From Symbiodinium natans (lineage: Eukaryota; Sar; Dinophyceae; Suessiales; Symbiodiniaceae): a stretch of DNA of 62,000 bases. The number at the start of each line of letters is the position of its first letter. Positions within the stretch are counted from its first letter, which is position 1. The stretch is taken from the NCBI GenBank assembly GCA_905221605.1, contig CAJNDS010002532.1, positions 12,501 through 74,500 of the forward strand, given 5' to 3'. The notes under the pieces are model-generated. The model worked only from the letters and a program-made list of their open reading frames with translations. It searched no databases and was not told where the DNA came from. Below are positions 12,101-21,630 of the stretch, in pieces. The translations under genes and the position numbers were made by a program.

Positions 12101-15100
12101 CCTAAACCCTAACCCTTAAACCCAAACCCTTAACCCTTAAACCCTAACCCTGAACCTTAACCCTAAACCCTAAACCATGCCGGTATCGGAAACATCCCAG
12201 GAATCGCCGAGGCGTTCGTCAGAGACAAGGCAGGGAGACGGGTTTTGGATGTTTACGGTTTGAACTGCTGTTTTAGGTTTACTGTAGGGTTTAGGGTTTA
12301 GGGTTTAGGGTTCAGGAGGTTCTGAGGAGAGTTTTCTGAACATTGGTTCTGGTTTAGGCGGTTTAGGCTTTAGGGTGTAGGGCAAGATGGCGGGAGGGGG
12401 GCCGGGGGGGGGGGGTGTTGCAAGGGTGTTTCCTGTTTTGAAGCGTGTTCAACCCTAAACCCCAAACCCTAAACCCGAAACCCTAATCCCTAAACCCTAA
12501 ACCCTAATCCCTAAACCCTAAACCCTAAACCCTAAACCTTAAACCCTAAATCTCAGAAGGGATGTTGAAGAGGCAACGTGAAGGGGTCACTTGTTTTCAG
12601 CAACCCTAACTTGGTAATTTGACCAGTGGTACCCTTTACCCTTTTTTTTATGGTTCTAGGGTTTAGGGTTCTAGGTTTAGGGTTTAGGGTGTAGGGTTTA
12701 GGGTTTAGGGTTCTAGGGTTTAGGGCTTAGGGTTTCGGGTGTAGGGTGTAGGGTTTAGGCTTCCCTTTTTGCAGTGACCAACCAAAAACAGGGTACCCTT
12801 ATTGTGAGATGGCTACTGGGCTACCAAGGTAATGTAGGGGTCGGAATAGTTGCAAATAGTGTTCTCTTCTGGTCCCTTAATTTGTAAGTATACTACAACC
12901 TAAACCCTAAACCCTAAACCCTAAACCCCTCTATTTTTTCAGGCCCCCGATAGATTTGCCACGTCGACCCGCAGGTCATGGAAACATGCCCGCCCCTAAG
13001 CCCCATACCTACGAGTTGCGCAAGAACCCACAAAACAAAAACGAAATAGCAAAGATGGAAGATTTAAACAGACATATCCCCAGATACGCATAAAAAAAGG
13101 AAGAATGCATATTTTTTGGTGGTTTTTTGAAGCAAATAGTAGAAACCCCAGACCCTTAAAACCCACACTGCAACTCAAACTACTCTCAAAGCCAATCTCC
13201 GCAACCAAAAGCCCAGCTTTGTACCCTACACTGTGGGTTTAGGGTTTAGGGTTTAAAGTTTAGGGTTTAAAGTTTAGGGTTTAGGGTTTAGGGTTTAGGT
13301 GTAACCCTCTAGTCTCCTCCCCCCCGCAATCCCCCAATCCCTGAGTAGCATTGCGTGAAGGTCCAGCAGATCATGGACGAACGTGGGCTGTCTGGGCGCA
13401 TCACACAGCACGAGCTGCAGCTAGGCCGGAAGAGCAGCGAGATCTTAGGGCTTTTGGAGCCTTGGGGTTTAGGGTTCAGGGTTAGACCCTAGAAGCCCTC
13501 CAAAAAACCTACAAACCCCTGCAATCGCTTAACAAGGCCCTTGGGGTTTAGGGTTTAGGCTTTTGGAGCCTCGCGGTTTCGATTGGTAGTTCTGCGGGCG
13601 CTTCGTCTGGTGCCTTACCTCCTTCAAAGGGTTCTGAAGTATGGGCCCTTGGGTGGTATAGGGTAAGTAAGGGGTATATAAGGCTTTGTGGTGCTTTACT
13701 GTGACTTTAGATCCTTAGCCTTTTTTTAAGTTTCTTGGGTTTCCTAGTAAGGCAGCTTAAAAATTTTAGTTTATAGAACCCCCCAAGCGCAGCCAAGTAA
13801 GAGGTTCCCTTCTAAGGGCCCATACTAAGGGACCAGGCAATTTCCACCAGAGGGTTTGCGGATCTGGCTGAATGCGTGCTTACGCTGACGTTGACGATGA
13901 CATGTTGGAAGTATTGTGTGCAAAGACATATAGATCACTGGGAGCTTAGATTCCTGGGGTTTCAGGGTTCCTGTCGCTCCTGCTGCTTCCTGAAGTTTCT
14001 GTGGGTAACTCCCGAGATTCCCAGGACCTCTCCAGCCAAACCCAAAACCCTCAACCCTCAACCCAAAACCCCAAACCCTAAACCGTAAACCCTAAACCCT
14101 GAACCCTAAACCCTGAACCCTGAACCCTAAACCCCTAACCCCTAACCCCTAACCCCTAACCCCTAACCCCTAACCCCTAAACCCGAAACCCTAAACCCTA
14201 AACCCTAAACCCTAAACCCTAAACCCTAAACCCTAAACCCTAAACCCAAACATGTTCAGACTGAGGTTGGGTATACTCAACGACCGTACCTCGGCCCAAC
14301 TTGGGGATTCTTTTGTTAGGGTTTAGGGTTCAGGGTTTAGGGTTTAGGGGTTAGGGGTTTAGGGTTTAGGGTTCAGGGTTCAGGGTTCAGGGTTGGGGGT
14401 TTAGTGTTTAGGGTTTAGGGCTTGAGGTTTTTAGGGTTTAGGCTAGCCCAGTGGTACCCTTTTACCCCTTTTTTTGGGTTCTGGGTTCTCCCAACTAAAG
14501 AAAGGGCATGCTGATGAGAAGATGGCTGCTGGGCTGCCAAATGGGGGCTTACAGGGGTTGAGGGGGTTGTTTATGCGAGAGTACAGAGGTGTTTAGGGTT
14601 CATAGAGGTTGAGAAGGCCTATAGGGTAGGGCTGAGTATCACAGGGATTCGTGGAGTTTACGGTTTGGGGCTTTCTGGAAGGTTTTGTAGGCCCGATTCC
14701 CCACTTCTCCCGTAAGATCAGGTTTGTCTATGGGTAATTACGTATTTCGTGGTCCCGAGTCCCTGAGTTTGCTTTTTTGCCTTCCTTAGAAGGGCCGGGA
14801 TCGCAGGCGGATGGCCAAACCCCAAACCCCAAACCCGAAACCCCTTCTGTTGAGCAGCGCCAAACTTCCTTGGGGACCAAATGAGCCCTAAAAGGGTGTA
14901 TGGTTCATATGCCTAGGGTTTGGGGTTTAGGGCATAGGGTTTAGGGTTTAGGGTTTAGGGTAATGGGAGTTCTAACTAGTATAGGGTATATGACTTCAAT
15001 GTCAGGGTTCTTGTGGTCCGATGCCGCGCAAACTGAGGCCATTCCACTCGCCTGCTAAGCGAGGCACTTCCGCAGTAGCCTGCAACGCGACTATTAGTTC

Positions 15101-17304
15101 GAGGCTTGAATGTTTACCCTTAGGCTCAAAAAAGCCCAAAAACCTTGTCTAAGAAGGCTTTTGGGCCCAAAAGACCTTAAAATAGGAGTCCTTAGGGGGC
15201 CTGAGGGCCTTAGGGTTAGGGGCAGAGAGGGTTTGGGCGTTTGGCTTGTAGAAGCTGTAAGTGTTGAGGCTTCCCTAAACCCTAAACCCTGAACGCTAAG
15301 CCTTAAACCCTAAACCCTAAACCCTAGAAGGGTTCGAGGGTGTTGGCAACAATCTCAGCCGCGGTTCTGAATTTGGTCCAACAGCTGCACACGGCTGCGG
15401 ACCCCTAAACCCTAAACCCTGAACCCTGAACCCTAAACCCTAAACCTCAAACCCTGTGTTGGATTCTCTGGGTTTGTATGCCAGGCGCACGTGGACGTCA
15501 TGGGCCTTGTAGACATCGCTGACTACTTGTTCCAGACACTTGCTCCAACTTTTTTCTCCAAACCCTAAACCCCAAACCCTAAACCCCAAACCCTAAACGC
15601 TAAACCCCAAACCCTAAACCCCAAACCCTAAACCCTAAACCCCAAACCCTAAACCCCAAACCCTGTAACCCAAGCCCTAAAACCCCAATTCCTTCCCAAG
15701 CCGCACTACCTATAGGATCTGACTGTGACTTGCTAGAGCCTTGCAAATCCACAAGAGGGTTCCACAAGAGGGTTTCCGAAATTAGGGGCACCTGCTAGGG
15801 GTCCTTTTTTTATAATAACAAGGGGATCCTACTTCTTTGGGATCTATATTTGGGGGGGGGGGGGTCCCTTATATTCGCAAACGCAACCCCCCCCCCCCCC
15901 CCCCCCCCCCCCAAAATAGTACCCTATCCTACTATTGGGTCATTTTCAGGAACCCTTACCTGAGAAGGCAGAGCCTGGAGTTGTATTTGGGGGCGGGGAA
16001 AAAGGGGGGGGGGGTTCATGAGCGCTTTGAGCGAGAATGTCCACCCTAAACCCTTTAAAGCCCTAAAGCCTTAAAGCCTAAAGCCTAAGCTCTAACTAAA
16101 TCCTTAACCCTAATTTAGCCCTAAAGCCTAACTCAACCCTAACCTTCAACCCTCAGTTGTTTCATTGTAATTGTAAGCATTGCGCATCGACCTCCTCGTC
16201 TGTCTGGTCCGAAAGAATCCGGAAAGCCCGTTGAAGATTGTCTACATGGGCTAGCTGTGCCCCTTCAAGGAGCGACCTCAACGGGCAAGAGTTCGACAGG
16301 GACTGCATCGAGATGAACCCTTAATGCCTTCAATCGCTTCTTCATCTTCCGTTTAGGCTCTATGAGTTCGAGCTTAGGCTTTCGGGTCTAGGGTTCAGGG
16401 TTTAGGGTCTAGGGTGTTTGGAGTCTAGCCCTGCATTTGCGGTTGCTCCGTTGCCAGGTTCAATGACCGCGACCCTTCCGCACCCTCCCAGCGCCCTAGA
16501 TGTATGGCTTGTAGCCGAAAGGGTCCATGCAGCTGTATTATAGATGCTTCGACCCTCTATACAATAGTAGCTTTAGGGCCCCAGTATATACTATGTACGT
16601 AGGGTACATGGACCTTCCTATAGGGTACGTAGAGTTTCAGACATTTTAGTGCTAGGCCCCGAGAAGCTTCGAATCAAGAGCTGTTGCGGCAGGAGCTCTC
16701 TTTCGAGGAGTTCCTGCGCGTGATCATGTCTCTCAGAGGTTCGAACACCGTCCCACGACGGCAGCCAAATCGGTTTAGGGCCGAGGGTGTCATGGGTAAG
16801 CCCTTATAAACCCTAAACCCTAAACCCTAAACCCAAGTTGGGGTGGTAGCCCTGAACCCCTGAGCGCCCCAAACCCCATGCAGGGACCCTAGGGTTTAGG
16901 GTTTAGGGTTTAGGGTTCAGGGTTCAGGGTTCAGCAGGGTTCAGGTGAAAGCCAATCGAGACTGCTACGGGGCTTCCGACACAGCATCGCACAAGGCAAT
17001 ACAGGGGTCGGAATAAGTACTATCAGAATCCCTTATGGTCCCTATACAAACAGAGGATAATACCCGCCCCCCACCCCCACCCCCCCCCCACCCGCCAAAA
17101 ACACAAAAAACATTATTCTCATTACGAAGCCCCCTAGATTTCCCTTTCTTAGGGTTTAGGCAACACATCTCAACCCGAGGGTTTAGGGACCACATCTCAA
17201 CCCTCAACCCTAAACCCTAAACCCTAAACCCTCAACCCTAAACCCTAAAACCCTTAAACTCTCAACCTCGAGGTCACTTTGAAGGACATCATGGACTTGC
17301 GCAG
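116..17304 (+). CDS. Voltage-gated cation channel, 16 exons, 5'-incomplete
   Basis: Exons inferred by phase and family logic: 116-158, 977-1010, 1940-1986, 2404-2433, 4169-4236, 4808-4861, 7247-7295, 7988-8068, 9452-9489, 10408-10504, 11012-11046, 11662-11755, 13361-13438, 15485-15541, 16693-16749, 17273-17304. Joined, they encode about 297 residues in the order of a single six-TM channel domain: S2, S3, the S4 arginine ladder, S4-S5 linker, S5, pore loop, S6 ending NMLIGVMCEVV, then an EF-hand-like cytoplasmic tail ending SLRGSNTV-TLKDIMDLRR. It should be a plasma-membrane or ciliary Ca2+/Na+ channel of the dinoflagellate Nav/Cav-like group; ion selectivity is not readable. Every acceptor is AG^G. 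Donors are GT (116, 7247, 7988, 10408, 11012, 11662, 16693), GC (977, 1940, 2404, 9452, 15485) and GA (4169, 4808, 13361). S1 and the N-terminus lie upstream of the window. The 3' end is unresolved: reading on from the last exon meets TGA at 17327-17329, or a GA donor follows 17304. Junction choice is inference; exon content is directly readable. Confidence 0.85.
977..1010 (+). CDS. Channel exon: S2-S3 loop
   Basis: Encodes AFRRKRSACTD plus one base. The basic loop follows S2 in related channels. Acceptor TCAAG^G; donor ATG^GC (GC type), phase 1, matching the two-base start of the exon at 1940. Confidence 0.6.
1940..1986 (+). CDS. Channel exon: S3
   Basis: Reads WFMFDFLLVTMGVAE, the W-FD-hydrophobic signature of S3 in voltage-gated channels. 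Acceptor CCGAG^G; donor GAG^GC, phase 0. Confidence 0.75.
1985..2345. repeat. CCCTAAA arrays flanking a channel exon gap
   Basis: Two C-strand blocks (about 2008-2112 and 2200-2345) with CCCCAAA and CCCTGAA variants, inside the intron between the exons ending 1986 and starting 2404. Confidence 0.9.
2404..2433 (+). CDS. Channel exon: end of S3
   Basis: Thirty-base exon encoding VWVMSIVLAS, extending the S3 helix after ...GVAE. Acceptor GGCAG^G; donor TCA^GC. Its small size makes it less certain than its neighbours, but both phases fit. Confidence 0.6.
4169..4236 (+). CDS. Channel exon: S4 voltage sensor
   Basis: Encodes SLRLIRLLRLSRLA with arginines every third residue, a classic S4 voltage sensor. 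The acceptor AG is the end of a CCCTAAG telomere-type unit, so the repeat itself supplies the splice site. Donor GCGAG^GAGAGC is GA type, phase 2. Confidence 0.85.
4611..4733. mobile_element. Foldback family G
   Basis: ACAGGGTGGGGCCCCCTAGT ... AAGGGGGCCCCACCCTG with internal TTATAAGT repeats. Copies at 18512-18627 (inverted), 22782-22946 (split by a TTTAGGG array) and 38976-39096. Confidence 0.87.
4808..4861 (+). CDS. Channel exon: S4 end and S4-S5 linker
   Basis: Reads TARLLRAAPELLIMVKG, continuing the arginine ladder into the linker typical of this family. Acceptor TTGAG^GA repeats the AG^GA found at the donor of the preceding exon. Donor GGCAT^GAGCC is GA type, phase 2. Confidence 0.85.
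5813..5923. mobile_element. Foldback family D
   Basis: CCCAGTGGTACCCTTTT ... GGTTGCTGGGCTACCAAG. Copies at 14444-14552, 17971-18083 and 59763-59874. Copies interrupted by telomere-type tracts: 12615-12831, 18727-18852 and a split copy ending 39915. Fragments at 36594-36660 and 50640-50735. Confidence 0.83.
6231..6513. repeat. Longest CCCTAAA array, about 40 units
   Basis: Nearly perfect 7-bp units over about 280 bp, one 8-bp unit near 6339 and one 6-bp unit near 6482. Interstitial; lies in the S4-S5 to S5 intron of the channel gene. Confidence 0.97.
7247..7295 (+). CDS. Channel exon: S5, first half
   Basis: After the split Met codon it reads IAAARSMLTTGVLIFA. Joined to KGM upstream and VLYVFGIAMK downstream it makes an unbroken S5. 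Acceptor AAAAG^G, donor GCG^GT, phase 0. Confidence 0.8.
7988..8068 (+). CDS. Channel exon: S5 end and turret
   Basis: Encodes VLYVFGIAMKQAVEDTEAS and an acidic turret. Acceptor ACACAG^G. The donor region CTGG^GTGTAGGG runs directly into a TTTAGGG array; one G is shared with the next exon, so the border is 8068 or 8069. Confidence 0.8.
8153..8249. mobile_element. Foldback family F
   Basis: GATGTTCCCCCTTGTACTAACAG arm inverted at the right end, 97 bp (first bases quoted only). Copies at 11873-11968, 45466-45554, 46383-46473, 53206-53311, 55030-55108 and 60078-60177; fragment at 26776-26815. Confidence 0.85.
9452..9489 (+). CDS. Channel exon: pore approach
   Basis: Reads DGQVYFRSVLDS plus a split Met, matching the YF-SV--SM segment before the pore helix. 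Acceptor GACAG^G; donor CAAT^GC (GC type). Confidence 0.75.
9518..9674. mobile_element. Foldback family 1 (CCCAGACC...GGATCC)
   Basis: Terminal inverted repeats CCCAGACCCCTGGGAGG-TCC and its complement. A short GTTTAGGG-type tract interrupts the left arm near 9553-9586. Confidence 0.85.
10408..10504 (+). CDS. Channel exon: pore loop to S6 start
   Basis: Reads FSLLLHATLLDSPGEVID and on to AAAPATA, the pore helix, outer vestibule and first S6 residues. The selectivity region follows LLLHATLLD rather than a K+-channel GYG, supporting a Na+/Ca2+-type pore. Acceptor CCAAG^G, donor GCA^GT. Confidence 0.8.
10557..10667. mobile_element. Foldback element with 18-bp perfect ends
   Basis: CTTAACTTACTTCTCCAA at 10557-10574 is exactly inverted at 10650-10667, with internal symmetry (AACTTTAAAC / GTTTAACC). 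Single copy seen. Confidence 0.85.
11012..11046 (+). CDS. Channel exon: S6, first part
   Basis: Encodes VIFVVVIALSA plus two bases. Acceptor TCAAG^G, donor CCT^GT, phase 2. It joins to LLLNMLIGV in the next exon. Confidence 0.75.
11662..11755 (+). CDS. Channel exon: S6 gate and tail start
   Basis: Reads LLLNMLIGVMCEVVSGVSQT then EREATLGFLKK, the most diagnostic S6 and post-S6 motif of the family. Acceptor CCGAG^G; the donor region AAAG^GTGTC shares a G with the next exon. Confidence 0.9.
12839..12957. mobile_element. Foldback family L with CCCTAAA array
   Basis: GGGGTCGGAATAGTT ... TTCAGGCCCCC with an array in the right half. 50130-50238 has an array at the same place; 34562-34668 has only AACCCT there. 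Partial copies at 17004 and 19507. Confidence 0.8.
13361..13438 (+). CDS. Channel exon: EF-hand-like tail
   Basis: Encodes VQQIMDERGLSGRITQHELQ and LGRKSS: an EF-hand-like helix-loop-helix with D, G and E positions, following S6 as in relatives. Acceptor TGAAG^G; donor AGC^GAGATC (GA type). Confidence 0.75.
13627..13846. mobile_element. Foldback family J containing nested family K
   Basis: Family J arms (GAAGTATGGGCCCTT ... AAGGGCCCATACT) are separated by family K at 13684-13801, with AGG on both sides (13681-13683 and 13802-13804). Separate K copies are at 712-835 and 11079-11160; separate J copies at 5266-5372 and 60785-60896. Confidence 0.85.
14040..14250. repeat. Mixed CCCTAAA / CCCCTAA array
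   Basis: Perfect CCCTAAA units bracket about seven tandem CCCCTAA units (14131-14180), a local variant block within one array. Confidence 0.92.
15485..15541 (+). CDS. Channel exon: cytoplasmic tail
   Basis: Reads AHVDVMGLVDIADYLFQTL, matching the LGVDVxxLxDxADFLF pattern after the first EF-hand. Acceptor GCCAG^G; the likely donor CTT^GCTCC is GC type. Confidence 0.7.
15772..15905. mobile_element. Foldback family M with G12/C20 arms
   Basis: TTTCCGAAATTAGGGGCACC, an inner GATCC hairpin, then long G and C homopolymers. A clean relative at 58499-58604 lacks the homopolymers. Confidence 0.75.
16693..16749 (+). CDS. Channel exon: second EF-hand-like helix
   Basis: Encodes ELSFEEFLRVIMSLRGSNT, the conserved EEF...SLRG ending. 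Acceptor GGCAG^G, donor ACC^GTCCC. Confidence 0.8.
17273..17304 (+). CDS. Channel exon: C-terminal helix
   Basis: Encodes VTLKDIMDLRR, the expected continuation of SLRGSNT. Acceptor CTCGAG^G. Either a GA donor follows at 17305 or the frame runs on through TRPCRKF to TGA at 17327-17329. Confidence 0.65.
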
Positions 17305-18899
17305 GACGCGGCCCTGCCGAAAGTTCTGACGTGGGAGGGCGGCCCAGAGAGACCATACAATGATGACAAGGGTTTAGGGTTTAGGGTAAGAATAAATACA
17401 AGAAACACACAATCTTGAATAATAAGATGAACAATGCTAACAATACTGATAATAATAACAGCAATATAAGTAATAAGAAGAACAAGAATAAAGAGACAGA
17501 TTCTGTTGAAGTTTGGCTGCAGCCATTATAGGGCGCGGGATGTCAGTGTTGAGTTCTGCGTCCCTATCCCCTTTTTTCGATTCGTTTCCGCAAGAACTTG
17601 GTCACCAGGAGATGTTTAGGGCATCCGGATTTCGCAAACCCTAAACCCCAAACCCTAAACCCTAAACCCTAAACCCCTAACCCCTAACCCCTAAACCCTA
17701 AACCCTAAACCCTAAACCCTAACTTGTTTAAGGGTTTAAGGCCCGAAGGCCCGGTCAGTTCAACCGCCTCCCTTTGCACCCCCCCCCCCCCCCGATGCTT
17801 CTGAACGCTTCTGAACAGTTTGCAAGCAAAACCCTCCCTGAACCCTGAACCCTAAACCCTAAAACCTAAACCCTGAACCCTGAACCCTAAACCCTGAACC
17901 CTAAACCCTGAACCCTAAACCCTAAGCCCTAAACCCTGCCTAAACCCGAAATTCCCAAACCCGAAGAACCTTGGTAGCCTGGTGCTATTTTATACCCCTT
18001 TTGTTGGTTCTGGGTTCCCTTATAAAGTAACCATCCCCAAAACAGGGTGCCCCCTCTCGTGATATGGTTACTGGACTACCAAGAAGTTCTCTAAATCCTA
18101 AGAACCCCAAGTGCTCTAACAACCCCGAACCCCTAAGCCACAAGGTTGCATGCCAATCAGACAGAGATCCGCAACGTCGTAAGTAATCTGGAAGAGCCTT
18201 GGCCACACCATTCATTTGGGTTTTTGGGGTTTGAGGTTACGGTTTCAGGGCTCAGGGCAATTGGACAATATGCTTGGTGGACAGTGCAGTATGCTTCTCT
18301 GAACAGTCCTAAACCCTAAGCGTTAAACCCTAAACCCCAAGCCCCTTGCAAAAATCTAGCAGCATCAGTTTTCCTAGCTCGTCCCTCCGAGTTGCACACC
18401 TTGTCATCATAAGGTTCTTAAGGGAGGGGGGTTAAAGGGGGGGTATATACCCCAAGGTTCCCGAACACTCCTAACTCCTCCCTAAGGCTCCCAAAGCTTC
18501 TTTAAGGTTCCCTACAGGGTGGGGCCCCCTTACTATACTAACTGTACTTAAGGGACTTAGGGTCCTTATAGCCCAATTTAGGGCCCTTATAACTCTACTT
18601 ATAACTAGGGGGCCCCACCCTGTAGGTACCTAGCCCCCATGAACCCTCCCTCCCTTAAGAGCCCCGCAATATCAAAATTTTGAGAACTCGGGCCGGCACT
18701 TACCCCAAATACGAAGCGCTTTCGGGTCTTGGCAGCCCAGGGGTAGGGTTTAGGGTTTCTATTTTTGCTTCTGGGGTCCCTTGTACAGTAACCGGCCAAG
18801 AAAAAGGCTACCTAAACGGCTACCTGTATTGGAATTTTGCTGGGCTGCCCAGGGGTTTGATTGAGTTTGAGCCTTGAGCCCGGAGAATGTGTAGACATG

Positions 18900-19007
18900 C
18901 CCAGACCCCTGGAAGGATCCAAAAAAACACAGCCCCTGAAAACCCAGTAGTAGTATAAGGTACCATTTGGGGGGTTCTATTTTTTGGAAGCCTCACAGGG
19001 GTCTGGG
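18900..19007. mobile_element. Foldback family 1, uninterrupted copy
   Basis: CCAGACCCCTGGAAGGATCC ... TCACAGGGGTCTGGG; 108 bp with no telomere tract, a useful reference for interrupted copies. Confidence 0.85.
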
Positions 19008-19137
19008 TGTGTAGGGCTTGCAAGAGCTCAGGGCTAGAACCATTGGTGCCCGGAGCTTTGAGTGCACAAATGTGCACATCTGATGGCAAGATGGAAGCTG
19101 AGATGATGAGAAAGCTTGTCAGTGGGTTATGTGCCTG

Positions 19138-19278
19138 ACCCCAAACCCCAAACCCTAAACCCTAAACCCTAAACCCAAACCCCAAACCCTAAACCCTAAA
19201 CCCTAAACCCCAAACCCTAAACCCTAAACCCCAAACCCTAAACCCCAAACCCTAAACCCTAAACCCTAAACCCTAAAT
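19138..19278. repeat. CCCTAAA/CCCCAAA array
   Basis: About 20 C-strand units alternating TAAA and CAAA variants. Confidence 0.92.
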
Positions 19279-19318
19279 GGAGTCATGGCATGATCGTAGT
19301 CGCTGCCTCGCTGCTCAG

Positions 19319-19366
19319 GAGAGGATGAAACGCGGCTTCTCGATCTCTCGGATGTATCTTGCAAAG
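19319..19366 (+). CDS. Possible isolated exon
   Basis: Sixteen open codons (ERMKRGFSISRMYLAK) between CTCAG^G and AAG^GT, in a patch free of telomere repeats. No family recognised and no neighbouring exon joins convincingly. Confidence 0.3.
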
Positions 19367-19579
19367 GTTCAGAAGAGTCTCATGGTCACCTTCGTTAAGG
19401 CGGCCATTAAGGTTGGGGGTGTAGGGTTTAGGGTGTAGGGTTTAGGGTTTAGGGTTTAGGGTTTAGGGTTTAGGGTTTCGGTTTTAGGGTTCAGGGTTTA
19501 CTGTTTAGGGGTCGGAATAATGACGAATAGTATTCCCATATGGTCCCAAGACCCTATTCTAATTATTCAAGCTCCTATA

Positions 19580-19708
19580 CCAAGACACCTGGGAGGATCC
19601 AAAAAGCAGAGCCCCCCCCCCCCCCAAATAGTACCCTGTACTACTATTGGGTATTTTTTTGGAGCCCTGAAGGGGGATCTACTTTTTGGATCCTCCCAAG
19701 GGTCTGGG
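19580..19708. mobile_element. Foldback family 1, with poly-C
   Basis: Same termini; a C15 run follows the left arm. It adjoins a family L element (19507-19575). Confidence 0.8.
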
Positions 19709-20289
19709 TGGTTATGTACTGACGGGAATGCCCGCGCTTTTGAAACCCTAAAACACCACACGGGCCCGAACCTGGAAACTTGGTTCTCAGAGGGTTTGTG
19801 GGTGGAACGCCCTGAAAACCTGTGAGCCCTAAAGTGTAACCCCTTGCGCCCCGAATTCGTTTGTTGGGTTCGGGGGGGTTGGGGGATGTAGGGCTGGGGG
19901 GGGGGGGGCTTAGGGTTTAGGGTTTGGGGTTTGGGGTTTAGGGTTTAGGATTTCCGCCCCCCCAAACCCGAGACCCTAAACCCGAGGCAAAGCGGCATCA
20001 CCGCCACCTCAGGGTCGAACATTGCGAGTCACGAGCCCGGCCGGGGCCCAAGCAATGGCCGGGAAGGAGGCAAGAGGGGTGGTGGGAGTGGGGAAACCCT
20101 AAACCCGAAACCCTAAACCCTGACCCCTAAACCCCAAACCCTAAACCCCAAACCCTAAACCCTAAACCCCCTAAACCCTAAACCCTAAACTTTTGGGATG
20201 CTATGGGGGGGCTCGTTGGGCTTAACTGCTTTGGGGGTTTCTGCTTGCAGACCTTGTAGGGCTGGTAAGGGGCTTGACCCTGACCACTG

Positions 20290-20456
20290 TAAAAAATCCC
20301 AACAAGTAGATCCCCTTAAGGGTTCCTAAGAATGGCCCAAGAGTAGTATAGGATACTAGTTGGGAGGCTCTACTTTTTCAAGGGCTCCTAAGAATGGCCC
20401 AAGAGTGGTATTGGGTACTATTTGGGGGGCCACTGCTTTTTCAGATACTCCCAGTT
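20290..20456. mobile_element. Foldback family 1, partially duplicated
   Basis: The internal segment CCTAAGAATGGCCCAAGAGT is present twice in tandem; the left terminus is degraded. Confidence 0.7.
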
Positions 20457-20555
20457 AGGGTTTAGGGTTTAGGGTTTGGGGTTTGGGGTTTAGGGTTTAG
20501 GGTGTAGGGTGTAGGGTTTAGGGTTTAGGGGGTCTGGGCCAGGGGCTTACTTGGA

Positions 20556-20659
20556 GGTTCATGGTACTTATTTACCAATTATAACTGTACTTATAACCTT
20601 ATTAGGGTGCACTTAAACAAGTGGGTTATAAGTACAGTTATAACTGGTGAATAAGTACC
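20556..20659. mobile_element. Foldback family H
   Basis: GGTTCATGGTACTTATT ... AATAAGTACC with TTATAAGTACAGTTATA core. Copies at 20845-21033 (interrupted by a TTTAGGG array) and 40679-40790; a relative lies in the minisatellite at 37424-37573. Confidence 0.82.
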
Positions 20660-21630
20660 CCTAAACCCTAAACCCTAAACCCTGGACCCTAAACCCTAAA
20701 CCCTAAACCCTAAACCCTAAACCCTAAACCCTAAACCCTAAACCCTAAACCCTAAACCCTTGAGGTTGAGGGTCTAAGTTGGAACCACACGGGGGCCCTC
20801 CGTCTGGCCCCTTACCCCTGGCGAGTAGGGATCCGAAGTACTTGGAGGTTCTTAGGGTTTAGGGTTTAGGGTTTAGGGTTTAGGGTTTAGGGTTTAGAGT
20901 CCAGGGTTCAGGGTTTATGGTTTTGGTTTCAGGGTTTAGAGTAAGAACCCCACTTATAAGTCCACTTAAAACCTACTTTGAGGACTTAGGGGGCTTGTAA
21001 GTACAGTTATAATTGGGGTTATAAGTAATGAACCTCCAAGTATGGGCCCTTCTCATGTATAGTGTATGTAAGGGTTCCATTACAGGGAGCCCCAGAGTAA
21101 GGGCCCACACTTGGTACCTTATCAGGGGGCTTGGAGCTGGCGTGACTCAGGATTTGTGGCGTTGAGTTGGGGACCTTCAAGGGTTGTGGGCCGAGCTGAT
21201 AGGCCTTCGCCTTAAGAAACTTGTTCTTGTAGGGTTACCTAAGTAACCCAGACGGGGTTGAAAATCAATAGCCTACATCCATGAAGGCTTGGGGGTTCGT
21301 AAGGTAGGGTTGAGGGGCGTACAGGGCTTAAAGGGCTTAGGGTTTCGGGGCAGCATCCGGGTACACCTCGGCAAACGCCCCTAAACCCTAACCTAAACCC
21401 TGAGCCCTAAACCCTCAATCCTAAACCCTAAACCCTCAACCCTAAACCCTTGCAAGTTCGCGACTGCTCGATCGCCTCCCCAAGCCCTGCAATGCTAAGC
21501 CGGAAGCCCTGCTGGTAAAACCTCAACTCTAAACCCTTGTCACTGAATCCTACACCCTAAACCCTAAACCCTAAACCCTAAACCCTATACACCCCTAATG
21601 TTCTTATCCAACATATCCCTGTGTGCCAAG

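Larger units (their letters stand above)
17305..21630. other. Repeat-rich spacer or introns, no firm gene
   Basis: Holds telomere-type arrays (17637-17722, 19138-19278, 20660-20760), foldback elements at 17971, 18512, 18727, 18900, 19507, 19580, 20290, 20556 and 20845, and short unique patches. The best coding patch is 19319-19366 (GAG AGG ATG..., ERMKRGFSISRMYLAK, acceptor CTCAG^G, donor AAG^GT); it could be a further exon of either flanking gene. Confidence 0.6.
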
